Below, one piece after another: positions 18,755 to 27,149 of a stretch of 64,000 nucleotides of DNA (the first letter of the stretch is position 1; each line of letters starts with the position of its first letter). The notes beneath the pieces were generated by a model. It was not told where the DNA came from and did not search any database. It saw nothing but the letters and a program-made list of their open reading frames with translations. Both the position numbers and the translations under genes were made by a program. Origin of the DNA: Thalassomonas actiniarum (GTDB lineage Bacteria > Pseudomonadota > Gammaproteobacteria > Enterobacterales > Alteromonadaceae); NCBI RefSeq assembly GCF_000948975.2, contig NZ_CP059735.1:2108001-2172000 (forward strand), given 5' to 3'.

Positions 18755-19654
18755 TTAACCCGGTGTTTTACGGGAAAATTCGGCCATGGCAAAGTCCAGG
18801 AAACAGCGGACTTTTCTCGGCACATACTGGCGGTGCGGATAGATGGCAAACAGGCCGAATTCCAGTGTGGTACATTCGGGTAACACCTGCACCAGCCGGC
18901 CATCTTTGAGGGCATCGTCAACAATAAAGGCGGGGATCATGCCGATGCCGCCGCCGGCAATGGCAATCTCCCGTACCGCCTGCGGGCTGTTGACCGAAAT
19001 ATGGGAGCAGACATTGACGGTATGGGCAACTCCCTGCGGTGAGATGATCGGCCATTGCTTGCCGATACGAAAATTACTGTCAATGATGCAGCTGTGGGCA
19101 GCGATTTGCTCCGGTGTTGTTGGCACTCCCTGTTGTTTGATATAGGCGGGGGAGGCGCATAATAATAGCGGAAAGCTGCCCAGCTGGCGGGCGATCATGG
19201 TGGAGTCGTCAACACCGCCGATACGGATACGCACATCTATGCCTTCTTCGAGCATATCTATGGTGCTGTTGGTCAGACGCAGCTCGACCTGCAAATCCGG
19301 GTATAGCCGTAAAAACTTCGGCAGCAGCGGCGACAGGGTTTTTTCACCGAAAGTCACCGGGGCGCTCAGGCGTAATAAACCCCGCGGACTGGTTTGCTCG
19401 CCGGTCACCTTGTCTACCATAGCCGTGTATTGCTCCAGCAGATCCAGCGCCTGCTGGTAATAACTGCGCCCGGCTTCGGTTAACGCCAGCTGGCGGGTGG
19501 TGCGGTTAAACAACCGGGTGCCTAAATGCTTCTCCACTTCCCCGACATATTTGCTGACCAGGGCTTTCGACATGCCCAGACGCTCGCCGGCGGCGGTGAA
19601 AGAGCCGGTTTCTACCACGGCAACCACGGTTTTCATGCCATCCAGGGTATCCAT
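18755..19654 (-). CDS. LysR-family transcriptional regulator
   Basis: 299 residues. The N-terminal winged helix-turn-helix (1-60) has SFTAAGERLGMSKALVSKYV and LFNRTTRQLALTEAG; the remainder is the periplasmic-binding-protein-like co-inducer domain. It lies divergently from the glutaredoxin and alpha/beta hydrolase genes, with the 7-5-7 palindrome at 19699-19717 between them, so it most likely regulates those genes and itself. Sequence style is that of the CrgA/AaeR/DhcR group of LysR proteins. The inducer is unknown. Confidence 0.92.
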   Translation of the reverse strand: MDTLDGMKTVVAVVETGSFTAAGERLGMSKALVSKYVGEVEKHLGTRLFNRTTRQLALTEAGRSYYQQALDLLEQYTAMVDKVTGEQTSPRGLLRLSAPVTFGEKTLSPLLPKFLRLYPDLQVELRLTNSTIDMLEEGIDVRIRIGGVDDSTMIARQLGSFPLLLCASPAYIKQQGVPTTPEQIAAHSCIIDSNFRIGKQWPIISPQGVAHTVNVCSHISVNSPQAVREIAIAGGGIGMIPAFIVDDALKDGRLVQVLPECTTLEFGLFAIYPHRQYVPRKVRCFLDFAMAEFSRKTPG

Positions 19655-19698
19655 CTTTAAACCTTATCCTGTTACCTGTTTATACCCAAGTTTACTAC

Positions 19699-19717
19699 TG
19701 TCAACGTTTTGTTGACA
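19699..19717. promoter_or_regulatory. Perfect 7-5-7 palindrome, LysR operator candidate
   Basis: TGTCAAC-GTTTT-GTTGACA lies 45 bases from the lysR start and 124 bases from the glutaredoxin start. It contains a T-N11-A core typical of LysR boxes and sits exactly between the divergent genes. Confidence 0.65.
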
Positions 19718-19840
19718 AGTATTCAATATGAAGGATGTTTATCAATAAATATCCCTGTTTAATAATACCCCCATCGCAGCACAGCTGCTTTTTAACAAGC
19801 TGAAGCGGATATTCCAGCTATCAGTCACAGGAGATTTTGA

Positions 19841-20086
19841 ATGAGCAAAATTGAAATTTATACCCGGCCCGGATGCGGTTATTGCACTCATGCCAAGCGG
19901 TTGTTGGCGGGACAAGGGCTAAGTTTTGTCGAATATGACGTCTATCAGCATCCCCAATACCTGGCCCGGATGCAGCTGCGTACCCCGGGCAACACTTATC
20001 CCCAGATATTGATAAACGATGTCGCCATCGGGGGGTTTAGCGAATTACTGGCCATGCAGGAAAGCAAGTTACTGCCGGGCTGCTAG
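19841..20086 (+). CDS. Glutaredoxin
   Basis: 81 residues, the length of GrxC-type monomeric glutaredoxins. The dithiol active site CGYC is at 12-15 (RPGCGYCTHAKRLL). TYPQILIND is the cis-Pro substrate/glutathione-binding loop and IGGFSELLAM the C-terminal glutathione contact. It reduces protein disulfides or glutathionylated proteins with GSH. SD AGGAG at seven bases. It is followed after 66 bases by an exported hydrolase and lies divergently from the LysR gene; the pairing suggests a response to reactive small molecules. Confidence 0.92.
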   Translation: MSKIEIYTRPGCGYCTHAKRLLAGQGLSFVEYDVYQHPQYLARMQLRTPGNTYPQILINDVAIGGFSELLAMQESKLLPGC

Positions 20087-20152
20087 TTGAACATAAACGA
20101 ACGATTTTTATTGTAAAGCGCTTTGAAAAGCGTATTAAACAGGAGATTTCCC

Positions 20153-21133
20153 ATGAATACCCTAAACAAGTTATTAGACAACAAAACAAGCTTTAAAAAC
20201 CATCTAATTACCGCTGCCGGGGTCTTGGCCCTTGCCATTGCCGGTATTAGCCATGCCCGGGCTTCACAAACGCTGCACAAAACCATAGAAGTTGCAGGGC
20301 AGCAGATTTTTTACCGCGAAGCCGGCGATAACAATGCACCGACCATAGTGTTATTACATGGTTTCCCTACCTCGTCGCATATGTACCGTAACCTGATCCC
20401 AGAGTTGGCGCAGGACTATCATGTGATCGCCCCGGACTATCCCGGTTTCGGCAACAGCTCGATGCCGGCAGTGGATGAATTTGAATACAGTTTTGATAAC
20501 CTGGCAAAGATCACCGACGCATTTTTAACTAAGGTCGGCGCCGAAGAATATAGCTTATATGTGATGGACTATGGCGCGCCGGTAGGTTTCAGGATTGCCG
20601 CGGCACATCCCGAACGGGTACAGGGGTTAATCGTACAAAACGGTAATGCCTATGATGAAGGGCTGCGGGATTTCTGGAAACCGATCAAGGCCTACTGGCA
20701 AGATAAAAGCCCGGCAAACGCCAAAGTACTGAAAGACTCCTTGTTAACGATAGAAGCGACCCAGTGGCAATATACCAATGGCGCCCGCAACAAGGAAACC
20801 ATCAGTCCGGATAACTGGATTGTCGATCAGGCCAAGCTCGACCGTCCCGGCAACAAAGCAATACAGCTGGAGTTATTTTATTCCTACGGCACAAACCCGG
20901 CCTTGTATCCACAGTGGCAGGCCTATTTCAGAAAGCACCAGCCGCCGACATTACTGGTATGGGGTAAAGGGGACTATATCTTCCCGGAAGAAGGCGCACA
21001 TCCGTACAAGCGTGATTTGAAAAAACTGGACTTTCATATCCTGGATACCGGACATTTTGCCCTGGAAGAAGACGGTGATGTGATTGCCGGTTTGATCCAG
21101 AGCTTTATGAAAAACAAAGTGCTGGCCAAATAA
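20153..21133 (+). CDS. Exported alpha/beta hydrolase (haloalkane dehalogenase / epoxide hydrolase-like)
   Basis: 326 residues. The signal peptide ends near SHARA-SQ. The alpha/beta-hydrolase core shows the oxyanion-hole motif [12 protein letters not shown] (~69-80), [10 protein letters not shown] (~93-102), a nucleophile elbow with Asp139 (VMDYGAPVG) instead of Ser, and a C-terminal catalytic His in [10 protein letters not shown] (~310). An Asp nucleophile is characteristic of dehalogenases and epoxide hydrolases. The ATG at 20153 with AGGAG upstream is preferred over a TTG at 20123. Likely LysR-regulated with the glutaredoxin. Substrate unknown. Confidence 0.87.
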   Translation: MNTLNKLLDNKTSFKNHLITAAGVLALAIAGISHARASQTLHKTIEVAGQQIFYREAGDNNAPTIVLLHGFPTSSHMYRNLIPELAQDYHVIAPDYPGFGNSSMPAVDEFEYSFDNLAKITDAFLTKVGAEEYSLYVMDYGAPVGFRIAAAHPERVQGLIVQNGNAYDEGLRDFWKPIKAYWQDKSPANAKVLKDSLLTIEATQWQYTNGARNKETISPDNWIVDQAKLDRPGNKAIQLELFYSYGTNPALYPQWQAYFRKHQPPTLLVWGKGDYIFPEEGAHPYKRDLKKLDFHILDTGHFALEEDGDVIAGLIQSFMKNKVLAK

Positions 21134-21264
21134 ACTTGCCGGTTGATGTTAATGGTAATCCTTGCTGTCTCAGCCGGGGTTGCCAGATTTTTTCGATGCA
21201 AGCCAAGCACTACGGTTATGTAGTTAAGTTGGCAATAGTTATACTGGCCGGGAGATCATAAGCC

Positions 21265-22209
21265 ATGACAGATATTAAAGATAACCCCGAAAACAGCTCT
21301 CCTTTTCATAAGGGAGAGCAGGCGCTGCAAAGCAGGATGGGGGTGAGGGAGCAGATGGAGCGTTTTGGCCGCCGGGTGATCCGCGATTATATGCCGGACC
21401 AGCACCGGCGTTTTTATCAGCAGTTGCCTTATCTTTTTGTCGGCCACGGTGATAAGGATGGTTGGCCCTGGGCTTCGATGCTGTTCAATCAGCCGGGTTT
21501 TATCACCTCCCCCGACGATAAAACCTTAAACATCAATAGCCGGCCGGTAAAGGGGGATCCGCTGCAAAAAGCGATGAACACCGGCGCCCATCTGGGACTT
21601 TTGGGCATTGAGCTTAATACCCGCAGGCGCAACCGCCTGGCGGCACATATTATACAAACAGGTGAGCAGGGGGTCACTCTCGCCGTCGACCAGGCCTTTG
21701 GCAATTGCCCGAAATATATCCGGCAAAGGGAACTGGACACCGGTATTGCCGATGACCTATTGCCGGCAACCGCGCATGGCTTTACCGGTTTAGATGACCA
21801 GGCCAGGGCACTGATTGAAACAAGCGATACCTTTTTCGTTGCCAGTTTTATCGAAAACCGGCAGGGAGAAGCCAGCGAAGGGGCGGATGTTTCCCACCGA
21901 GGCGGCGAAGCCGGTTTTGTCCGTGTCGATAATCACCTGAACCTGACCATACCCGATTATGCCGGCAATTTTCATTTTAATACCCTGGGTAATTTTGTGA
22001 ACAATCCCAGAGCGGGTTTGCTCTTTATTGATTTTGAAAACGGCCATATGCTGACCCTGACCGGACGGGTGAAGCTCTTATTCGACAGCCCCGAGGTTGA
22101 AAACTTTCCCGGCGCCGAACGCTTGTGGACCTTTAACTTACACCTGGGCTATTGGCTGAGAAATGTCCTGGATTTGCGCTGGCAGCCACCGCAGCTTTCT
22201 GTGTTGTGA
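21265..22209 (+). CDS. Pyridoxamine 5'-phosphate oxidase-related flavin-binding protein
   Basis: 314 residues with the split-barrel FMN-binding pattern: FVGHGDKDGWPWASMLFNQPG near 55-75, INSRP (~92), then a second barrel segment VSHRGGEAGFVRV (~211-223), TLGNFVNNPRAGLLFIDFENG (~246-266) and LTLTGRVKLLFD. Members of this double-barrel group are predicted FMN/FAD or F420 oxidoreductases, not genuine PdxH. It starts 131 bases after the hydrolase and could be read from the same promoter. The exact reaction cannot be assigned. Confidence 0.82.
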   Translation: MTDIKDNPENSSPFHKGEQALQSRMGVREQMERFGRRVIRDYMPDQHRRFYQQLPYLFVGHGDKDGWPWASMLFNQPGFITSPDDKTLNINSRPVKGDPLQKAMNTGAHLGLLGIELNTRRRNRLAAHIIQTGEQGVTLAVDQAFGNCPKYIRQRELDTGIADDLLPATAHGFTGLDDQARALIETSDTFFVASFIENRQGEASEGADVSHRGGEAGFVRVDNHLNLTIPDYAGNFHFNTLGNFVNNPRAGLLFIDFENGHMLTLTGRVKLLFDSPEVENFPGAERLWTFNLHLGYWLRNVLDLRWQPPQLSVL

Positions 22210-22297
22210 AACTGCCGGTAACTTAGGCGCATTTTTATTGTTTGGATTTTTTTAAATTATCTTGAACTAATTTTACCGGTGCCACTCTTATTAACCG

Positions 22298-22375
22298 AGA
22301 GACTTTTATTTCCCTTAGTGTTTCATGTTTTGTTTTATGTTTGACATAGCGCGTTTTGTTAACGCGCTTTTTTTT
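22298..22375 (+). ncRNA. Repeated small RNA module, copy 1
   Basis: A conserved -35 (TTGAAC, 22262-22267), an 18-base spacer and a -10 (TCTTAT, 22286-22291) place a transcription start near 22298. The predicted ~78-nt RNA has a core identical in all three copies (from ATTAACCGAGAG through TTTCCCTTAGTGTTTC to GTTTTGTTTTAT) and ends in an intrinsic terminator: GCGCGTT-TTGTT-AACGCGC plus eight T. It lies between the PNPOx-like gene and the convergent effector-like gene. No protein frame explains the conservation. The start site and end are inferred. Confidence 0.65.
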
Positions 22376-22464
22376 GTCTGAAATTTAATGTTATCACTGT
22401 TGATTTGCCACCGGCTCGGGGCATTAGCTGTTGAGCCGAATCGGCGGCAAGGAAACTGGAATGA

Positions 22465-23835
22465 TCAGAATCTGAAAACATGGGGCGCTTTACAGTATTG
22501 GTCGATGGAACAGCCCCTGAAGTGATTTTTCCCCCTGTTGGCCACCTCCATTATCGGGTACTCGTCATATTCCTTTTGTTGCTCGTCCGACATGTTCAGC
22601 CGCTGCGGCGTAGCCGTTTTTATTTTGCCGGATGACCCCGACTTAATAGCAAAATCAAAGATCATGGCATAGTTTCTGTTGCCGGTATTGATATAACGCT
22701 CGGCATCTATGGCCATATACCAGATACCGCTGGCACGCATGCCGTCATCGCCGGTGAAGATTTTTCCGCTATGGGGATCTGTCCAGCGGCTCCAAATTTG
22801 CAACTGTGAAATATCGATGCCATTACGGTTCATTTCCCTGACTGCGTCACATAAGTTGGTAAACTGGGGTTTGTAATGGCCGCTTTTATCCGTGATCACC
22901 AGGGGAATACCATTTTTGACATAGATTTCACCGGCAGCCTTTACCGGTTTGCCCCCTAAAAAGGAGGCGTGGAACCAGCCGGTGGCGGTATTATGGGTGG
23001 CGGCATAGAGTTTGCCTTCCGGGGACATGACAAAAATAGCCCAGCCTTTGCCGCAAAAATTGGTGCTGTTGCTTTCTGAGCCCCAGGGCAGCATCTCTGC
23101 CGGTGACTTCAGGTATTTTATCAGCCGGTTTTGAAAAAATAACCGGTACTGCTCCCGGCCTTCTTCATCCAGGTAGGTGGTCGGCAATAGCCCGACATTT
23201 CGGGTCAGCCGGCTGATATCTTCATCGCTTTGGGTTTCCAGCCAGCGATAAAATGACAACATAGTGCTGTTATCTTCATACCTGGCTTTTTTCCATTCCC
23301 GAAATACCTGGTTGTTGTTCGGGTTCTTCCAATTGGTGTGTAAGGGATCTATTGCTTCGCGCCAGTAATGTTCATGAAGCTGTCGGCCGTCGTCGGGTTT
23401 GCCGATATACTGCTGCAGCCCTCTGATCTGTTTGATGGTTGCCGCCCAGCGGCCCATGGCGCTATTGGCTTTTTGTAGCGGGGTCTTGTTGCCGGAGCCG
23501 AACATGGCCGGCAGGCGTTTTTCTGCCAGCAAGGCCTCTTTAAGGTATTTTATTTTCACCACCGCCTGGTTGTAGACGGCTTCGGCGGCGCCGATTTTTC
23601 TTTTGCGCCGGGTATCCTGCCAGACAAACAGCTTTTTGGCATCGGCATATTCTTTGGCGATGTCCATCACCTGCTTTAACGAGGATATACGCTGTTCAAT
23701 TTTGTTTTTCGCAATGGCATGGTATGAGCTCAGGGCATTGTCTATCTTGATCAAATGTTTATGGCCTTTACGCCTTTGGCTCCAGTGGCTGCTGGCGTTT
23801 TGAAATTCTTCAAGCGTCATGATATCGGCGGGCAT
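22465..23835 (-). CDS. Leaderless effector-like protein with FHxSFLGGxxV...SGHYKP module
   Basis: 456 residues without a signal peptide or TM segment. The first ~170 residues are basic and helical (coiled-coil-like, KNKIEQRISSLKQVMDIAKE). The middle contains GWAIFVMSPEGKLYAATH, FHASFLGGKPVKAAGEI and TDKSGHYKPQFTN (~275-340), a module I recall from plant IQM proteins (HSSFLAGG...SGHYRPT) and from scattered bacterial effector-like proteins. The C-terminus is Cys/His-bearing. ATG at 23835 with AAAGGGG upstream is chosen over a TTG 18 bases earlier. The gene is flanked by direct copies of the RNA module. A host-targeted or cargo role is an inference; the activity of the module is not known to me. 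Confidence 0.65.
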   Translation of the reverse strand: MPADIMTLEEFQNASSHWSQRRKGHKHLIKIDNALSSYHAIAKNKIEQRISSLKQVMDIAKEYADAKKLFVWQDTRRKRKIGAAEAVYNQAVVKIKYLKEALLAEKRLPAMFGSGNKTPLQKANSAMGRWAATIKQIRGLQQYIGKPDDGRQLHEHYWREAIDPLHTNWKNPNNNQVFREWKKARYEDNSTMLSFYRWLETQSDEDISRLTRNVGLLPTTYLDEEGREQYRLFFQNRLIKYLKSPAEMLPWGSESNSTNFCGKGWAIFVMSPEGKLYAATHNTATGWFHASFLGGKPVKAAGEIYVKNGIPLVITDKSGHYKPQFTNLCDAVREMNRNGIDISQLQIWSRWTDPHSGKIFTGDDGMRASGIWYMAIDAERYINTGNRNYAMIFDFAIKSGSSGKIKTATPQRLNMSDEQQKEYDEYPIMEVANRGKNHFRGCSIDQYCKAPHVFRF

Positions 23836-23986
23836 AGTGGTTTCCCCTTTCAACGAGCATACTCAGTTAAATTATTTAGTCATTCATCTTGCTTTACCAC
23901 TATCTAAGAAACATTTTTACTGCTGGAGTTTTTGTTTTTTGCAAAGAATTTTGAACTAATTTTATCGTTGCCACTCCTATTAACCG

Positions 23987-24060
23987 AGAGACTTTTATTT
24001 CCCTTAGTGTTTCATGTTTTGTTTTATACATAACGCGTTTATTTAAACGCGTTTTTTTTT
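23987..24060 (+). ncRNA. Repeated small RNA module, copy 2
   Basis: Same architecture as the other copies: TTGAAC at 23951-23956, 18-base spacer, TCCTAT at 23975-23980, and the identical 48-base core. This copy lacks about seven bases before the terminator, and its terminator stem is ACGCGTTT-ATTT-AAACGCGT followed by T, so pairing is kept although the sequence differs. It lies between the divergent effector-like gene and the DUF523 gene. Confidence 0.65.
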
Positions 24061-24159
24061 GCCTGATTTTTCTCTGTCCAACTCGGTCATAAAAAAGCTT
24101 GTAGTTTCAAGATCTAGCATTCAAACTTACTATAAATGCATCAAAGAGTGGAGTCGGTG

Positions 24160-25119
24160 ATGATGGCTTTAATGGACAATGACAAGATTAATATCGGCAT
24201 CAGCAGCTGTTTACTTGGTGAAAGTGTCAGATTTGACGGAGGCCATAAATTTAATGCCTATATCGCCAATGTCCTGAAGCCTTTTTTTCATTTTATTCCC
24301 TTTTGCCCGGAAGTCAGTATCGGTTTAGGGATCCCCCGGCAGGCGATTCGCCTGGTCCTGGCTGAACAGCAAATTATATGTGTCGGCAGCAAAGATGACA
24401 CTTTGGATGTAACCGAACGCCTGGAGCAATGCGCACAGGAGCAGCAGGATTGGCACCGGCAGCTCTCGGGTTATATCGTAAAAAAAGACTCTCCCAGCTG
24501 TGGTATGGAAAGGGTCAGGGTTTATCAGCAGAAGATGCCGGTCCGCAACGGTATCGGTTTATATACCCGGCGGCTGATGAAAAACTTTCCCTGTTTGCCG
24601 GTGGAAGAGGAAGGGCGCCTCGGGGATATGGTGATCCGGGAAAACTTTATTCAAAGGGTGTTTATTTATCACCGCTGGCAGCAATTAATGGCCGGGGAAG
24701 TCAGCTGGTCTTTATTGACAGATTTTCATGCCAGGCATAAATATATCTATATGAGTCATAATCAGAAAAAGGCCAGGGAACTGGGCAAGTGGCTGGCGCA
24801 GCATCATCAGTTGCCAATAGAGCAGGTCTGCCGACAATACCTGGAGCAAATGATGGCGTTGTTAATTATCAAGGCCTCGAAAAAGAATCATGTCAATACC
24901 TTGAAACATATCCAGGGTTATTTAAAAAATTACCTGAGCCGCTCTGATAAACAGGAGTTGGAGCAGTCGGTTGAATCTTATCGACAGGGGCTCTTGCCCT
25001 TGATAGTGCCGATTACTTTGCTCAGGCACCATTTTATGCATCACCCCCAGCAATATATCAGCCGCTCCTATTACCTGCAGCCTCATCCGAAAGAATTGAT
25101 GTTGCTCAACAGTTTGTGA
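24160..25119 (+). CDS. DUF523-DUF1722 fusion protein (YbgA-like C-terminus)
   Basis: 319 residues. The N-terminal DUF523 domain has GISSCLLGESVRFDGGHK, FCPEVSIGLGIPR and KKDSPSCG (conserved Cys residues). The C-terminal DUF1722/YbgA domain has FHARHKYIYMSHNQK and ends YLQPHPKELMLLNS. This fusion is often found next to photolyase genes; DUF523 has been linked to sulfur or persulfide chemistry and DUF1722 has no firm role. Here no photolyase follows within the window. ATG at 24160 with GGAG six bases upstream is chosen over an ATG at 24136. It starts 100 bases after the terminator of RNA copy 2. Confidence 0.85.
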   Translation: MMALMDNDKINIGISSCLLGESVRFDGGHKFNAYIANVLKPFFHFIPFCPEVSIGLGIPRQAIRLVLAEQQIICVGSKDDTLDVTERLEQCAQEQQDWHRQLSGYIVKKDSPSCGMERVRVYQQKMPVRNGIGLYTRRLMKNFPCLPVEEEGRLGDMVIRENFIQRVFIYHRWQQLMAGEVSWSLLTDFHARHKYIYMSHNQKKARELGKWLAQHHQLPIEQVCRQYLEQMMALLIIKASKKNHVNTLKHIQGYLKNYLSRSDKQELEQSVESYRQGLLPLIVPITLLRHHFMHHPQQYISRSYYLQPHPKELMLLNSL

Positions 25120-25126
25120 CTTTACT

Positions 25127-25630
25127 ATGAAAATGATCATTGTTAATGACAAGATGCAGCAGGGATATCGCTATCAGCTATCGGCTCCCGAGGGGCATGA
25201 ATTCTCAACTGATTTTTTGCCCCAGTTAACCCCACAGCAAATGCTTGAACTTGGGGTGTTCGGCGGCAAGTATATGACGGATTGCCGGCAGGAATTTCCC
25301 AATAGCTGGTTTACCAAGGCCAAACTCAGTCCGGCGGGTAAAAATATCAGTTTGAATTATTTTGCTGTTGATGCTTCTTTGCCTTTGCTTAACTGGCAGC
25401 AAAAAGGCTGGATTTATCCCGATGATCCCAGGGGCTGGTTCCAGTGGTATTGTCGATATTATCTCGGGCGGCGTTTGGCCGATGAAGATAAGCGCCAGAT
25501 AAAACGCTGGCGCGCCATGAGCCGTCATATCGGGGCGTTAAAGAAAAATTGCGAGCCGGGGGACTGGACCTGTCGGCGCAAACAGCGCCAGGCGCTGTTG
25601 CACTGGGCCTATGATGCCAGGGTGCTCTGA
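25127..25630 (+). CDS. Small conserved hypothetical protein
   Basis: 167 residues, starting seven bases after the DUF523-DUF1722 stop, so cotranscribed with it. Features: FGGKYMTDCRQEFP (~46-59), WIYPDDPRGWFQWYCRYYLGRR (~95-116), Arg/Lys/Trp-rich, no signal peptide. Such proteins recur beside DUF523/photolyase genes. I recall no biochemical function. The run of Trp, Tyr and Arg suggests a nucleic-acid or cofactor-binding surface, which is only a guess. Confidence 0.7.
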   Translation: MKMIIVNDKMQQGYRYQLSAPEGHEFSTDFLPQLTPQQMLELGVFGGKYMTDCRQEFPNSWFTKAKLSPAGKNISLNYFAVDASLPLLNWQQKGWIYPDDPRGWFQWYCRYYLGRRLADEDKRQIKRWRAMSRHIGALKKNCEPGDWTCRRKQRQALLHWAYDARVL

Positions 25631-25643
25631 CCTCAACCGGGAG

Positions 25644-25678
25644 ACAACAAAACCGGTATTGGCTGCCGGTTTTGTTGT
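25644..25678. terminator. Bidirectional terminator between convergent genes
   Basis: ACAACAAAACCGG and CCGGTTTTGTTGT, a perfect 13 bp stem with a 9-base loop, between the stop at 25630 (+) and the stop at 25693 (-). Confidence 0.85.
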
Positions 25679-25692
25679 GCTCTGATCCGGTA

Positions 25693-26445
25693 TCAGGTCA
25701 GGCTGGTAAAGATCACTGAGATCCCGCTGTAATTGATCCTGTCATCCGGGAAGGTCATATTTTTCAATAAAGTACCATTGGACTGATAATGGTACAAATG
25801 ATTGCCGCTGGACAGATACAAGGTATTGTCAGGCCCGGCGGCAACCGCGTTGATATCAAAGCCGGTATTGGTAAAGGACAGCTGTTTTAACTGCAGGTCG
25901 CGCACGGTAAAGCCTTCCTGGGAACCGTTATAGGCGGCATAGACCCTTTGGCCGATCACGCTGACATCGGTGTAATTAATCGAGTCATCCGGGAACACCA
26001 TATCCTGTATCAGGGTGCCGTCAATATTGTAATGGTAGATATGGTTGCCGGCGGCAAGGTAAAGATCGTTATTGGGACCGGCGGCGATGCCGTTGGCCTT
26101 AATGCCGGTGGCGAAAAAGGAGATTTGATTTAAGTCTAAATCACGTACCGTAACCCCTAACTGGGAGCCTTCATAAGTGGCGAATACTCTGTTGTTGGTG
26201 ACGGCTATGCCGGTGTAGTCAATACCGGCGTCGGGAAATGCCATGTCTTTGATTAACTTGCCATCGAGGTCGTAGTGGTAGATGTGGTTAGCAGAAGGGA
26301 GATAGACATCATTATTGGGACCGGCGGCGATGTTTTCGAAATTAAAGTCGCCGTTGACAAAGGATTCCTGCTCTAACTGCATGCTGCGAACCGTAAAACC
26401 TCTTTGCGAGCCGTTATATGATGCCAGTACTTTATTGTTAATCAT
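25693..26445 (-). CDS. Leaderless protein of three 80-residue propeller-like repeats
   Basis: 250 residues made almost wholly of three consecutive ~80-residue units. Each has the pattern (V)(Y/F)A(S/T/A)Y-GSQ-G-TVR, then AAGP(N/D)N-LYL, a N-H(I/L)YHY line, and a MxFPD-xINY ending. Two beta-sheet blades per unit would give a six-bladed propeller-like fold. No signal peptide, TM or catalytic motif. SD AAAAGGAAT before ATG. Located between RNA copies 2 and 3 and just upstream of the eCIS operon on the opposite strand. It could be a binding or cargo protein; function unknown. Confidence 0.7.
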   Translation of the reverse strand: MINNKVLASYNGSQRGFTVRSMQLEQESFVNGDFNFENIAAGPNNDVYLPSANHIYHYDLDGKLIKDMAFPDAGIDYTGIAVTNNRVFATYEGSQLGVTVRDLDLNQISFFATGIKANGIAAGPNNDLYLAAGNHIYHYNIDGTLIQDMVFPDDSINYTDVSVIGQRVYAAYNGSQEGFTVRDLQLKQLSFTNTGFDINAVAAGPDNTLYLSSGNHLYHYQSNGTLLKNMTFPDDRINYSGISVIFTSLT

Positions 26446-27149
26446 TATCCATTCCTTTTATTAATAATTTTTATTGCTATTGCAACGATATGTATATTAA
26501 ATCCTTTTTTTAAGTTTTTAGTATCAGTTCGGTATCAAGCCGGTATCAGTCAGCTGGCGGTTTTGATCATTTGACAGCAGATACATTTTATGTCGGCAGC
26601 AGATACATTTTATGGCCGGATTGTTGAAATTAACCTTTTTTGGGGAAAATAAATTTAAAATTATTTTGAACTATCTTGAGGGGCTTCACTCTTATTAACC
26701 GAGAGACTTTTATTTCCCTTAGTGTTTCATGTTTTGTTTTATGTTTGACATAGCGCGTTTAATTAACGCGCTTTTTTTTGCCTGTTTTTCACCCCGTCTT
26801 TCCCGCTATAGCAGCTGCTAAAGTCTTTAAAATTCAGTAGCAAATACTTAATCAAAAACTGCTTTATTGATGTGGCAGCTTTAAATTTTTAGTACTACGC
26901 TTTAGCTGATTGCTTTTCTTATTATCTGTTGACGCTTCTCCAATGCGGAGAAAAAGGTAGTTATCCAAAAGATATTTCAGCGGCTTCTGTGAAGTGAACC
27001 GGCAACCCAGGGTTGTGCCATAAACCGAATTTTTGTTGCCTTTTTTTATGGCGGCAAGGGATTAAAACGGGTGGGCAATCGGATTAAGAACTCATAAACG
27101 GTAGAGCGAAACGGCTCTGCTCATCAAGAAAATAACAAGGGAATGAACT
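26446..27149. other. Intergenic gap and eCIS leader region
   Basis: 704 bases between the propeller-like gene and the sheath gene. It holds RNA module copy 3 (promoter from 26666, terminator to 26779). The remaining 365 bases form a likely regulatory leader with several small potential stems: TTCTCC-GGAGAA near 26937-26953, GGCAACCC-GGGTTGTGCC near 27001, and AGAGC-GAAACG-GCTCT near 27102-27117. There is no long open frame. The sheath SD AAGGGAA is at 27137-27143. Confidence 0.55.
26702..26779 (+). ncRNA. Repeated small RNA module, copy 3, upstream of the eCIS operon
   Basis: TTGAAC at 26666-26671, 18-base spacer, TCTTAT at 26690-26695, the identical 48-base core, then a terminator GCGCGTT-TAATT-AACGCGC with eight T. 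The spacer of this copy differs almost completely from copies 1 and 2 while the -35, -10 and core do not, the pattern expected of a real promoter and RNA. It lies about 370 bases upstream of the sheath gene, pointing the same way, but ends before it. Confidence 0.65.

Noticed and set aside
22249-26784. Insertion sequence or transposon ends formed by the three repeats
   Set aside because: The repeats are direct, carry promoter and terminator features, and there is no transposase or target duplication visible.
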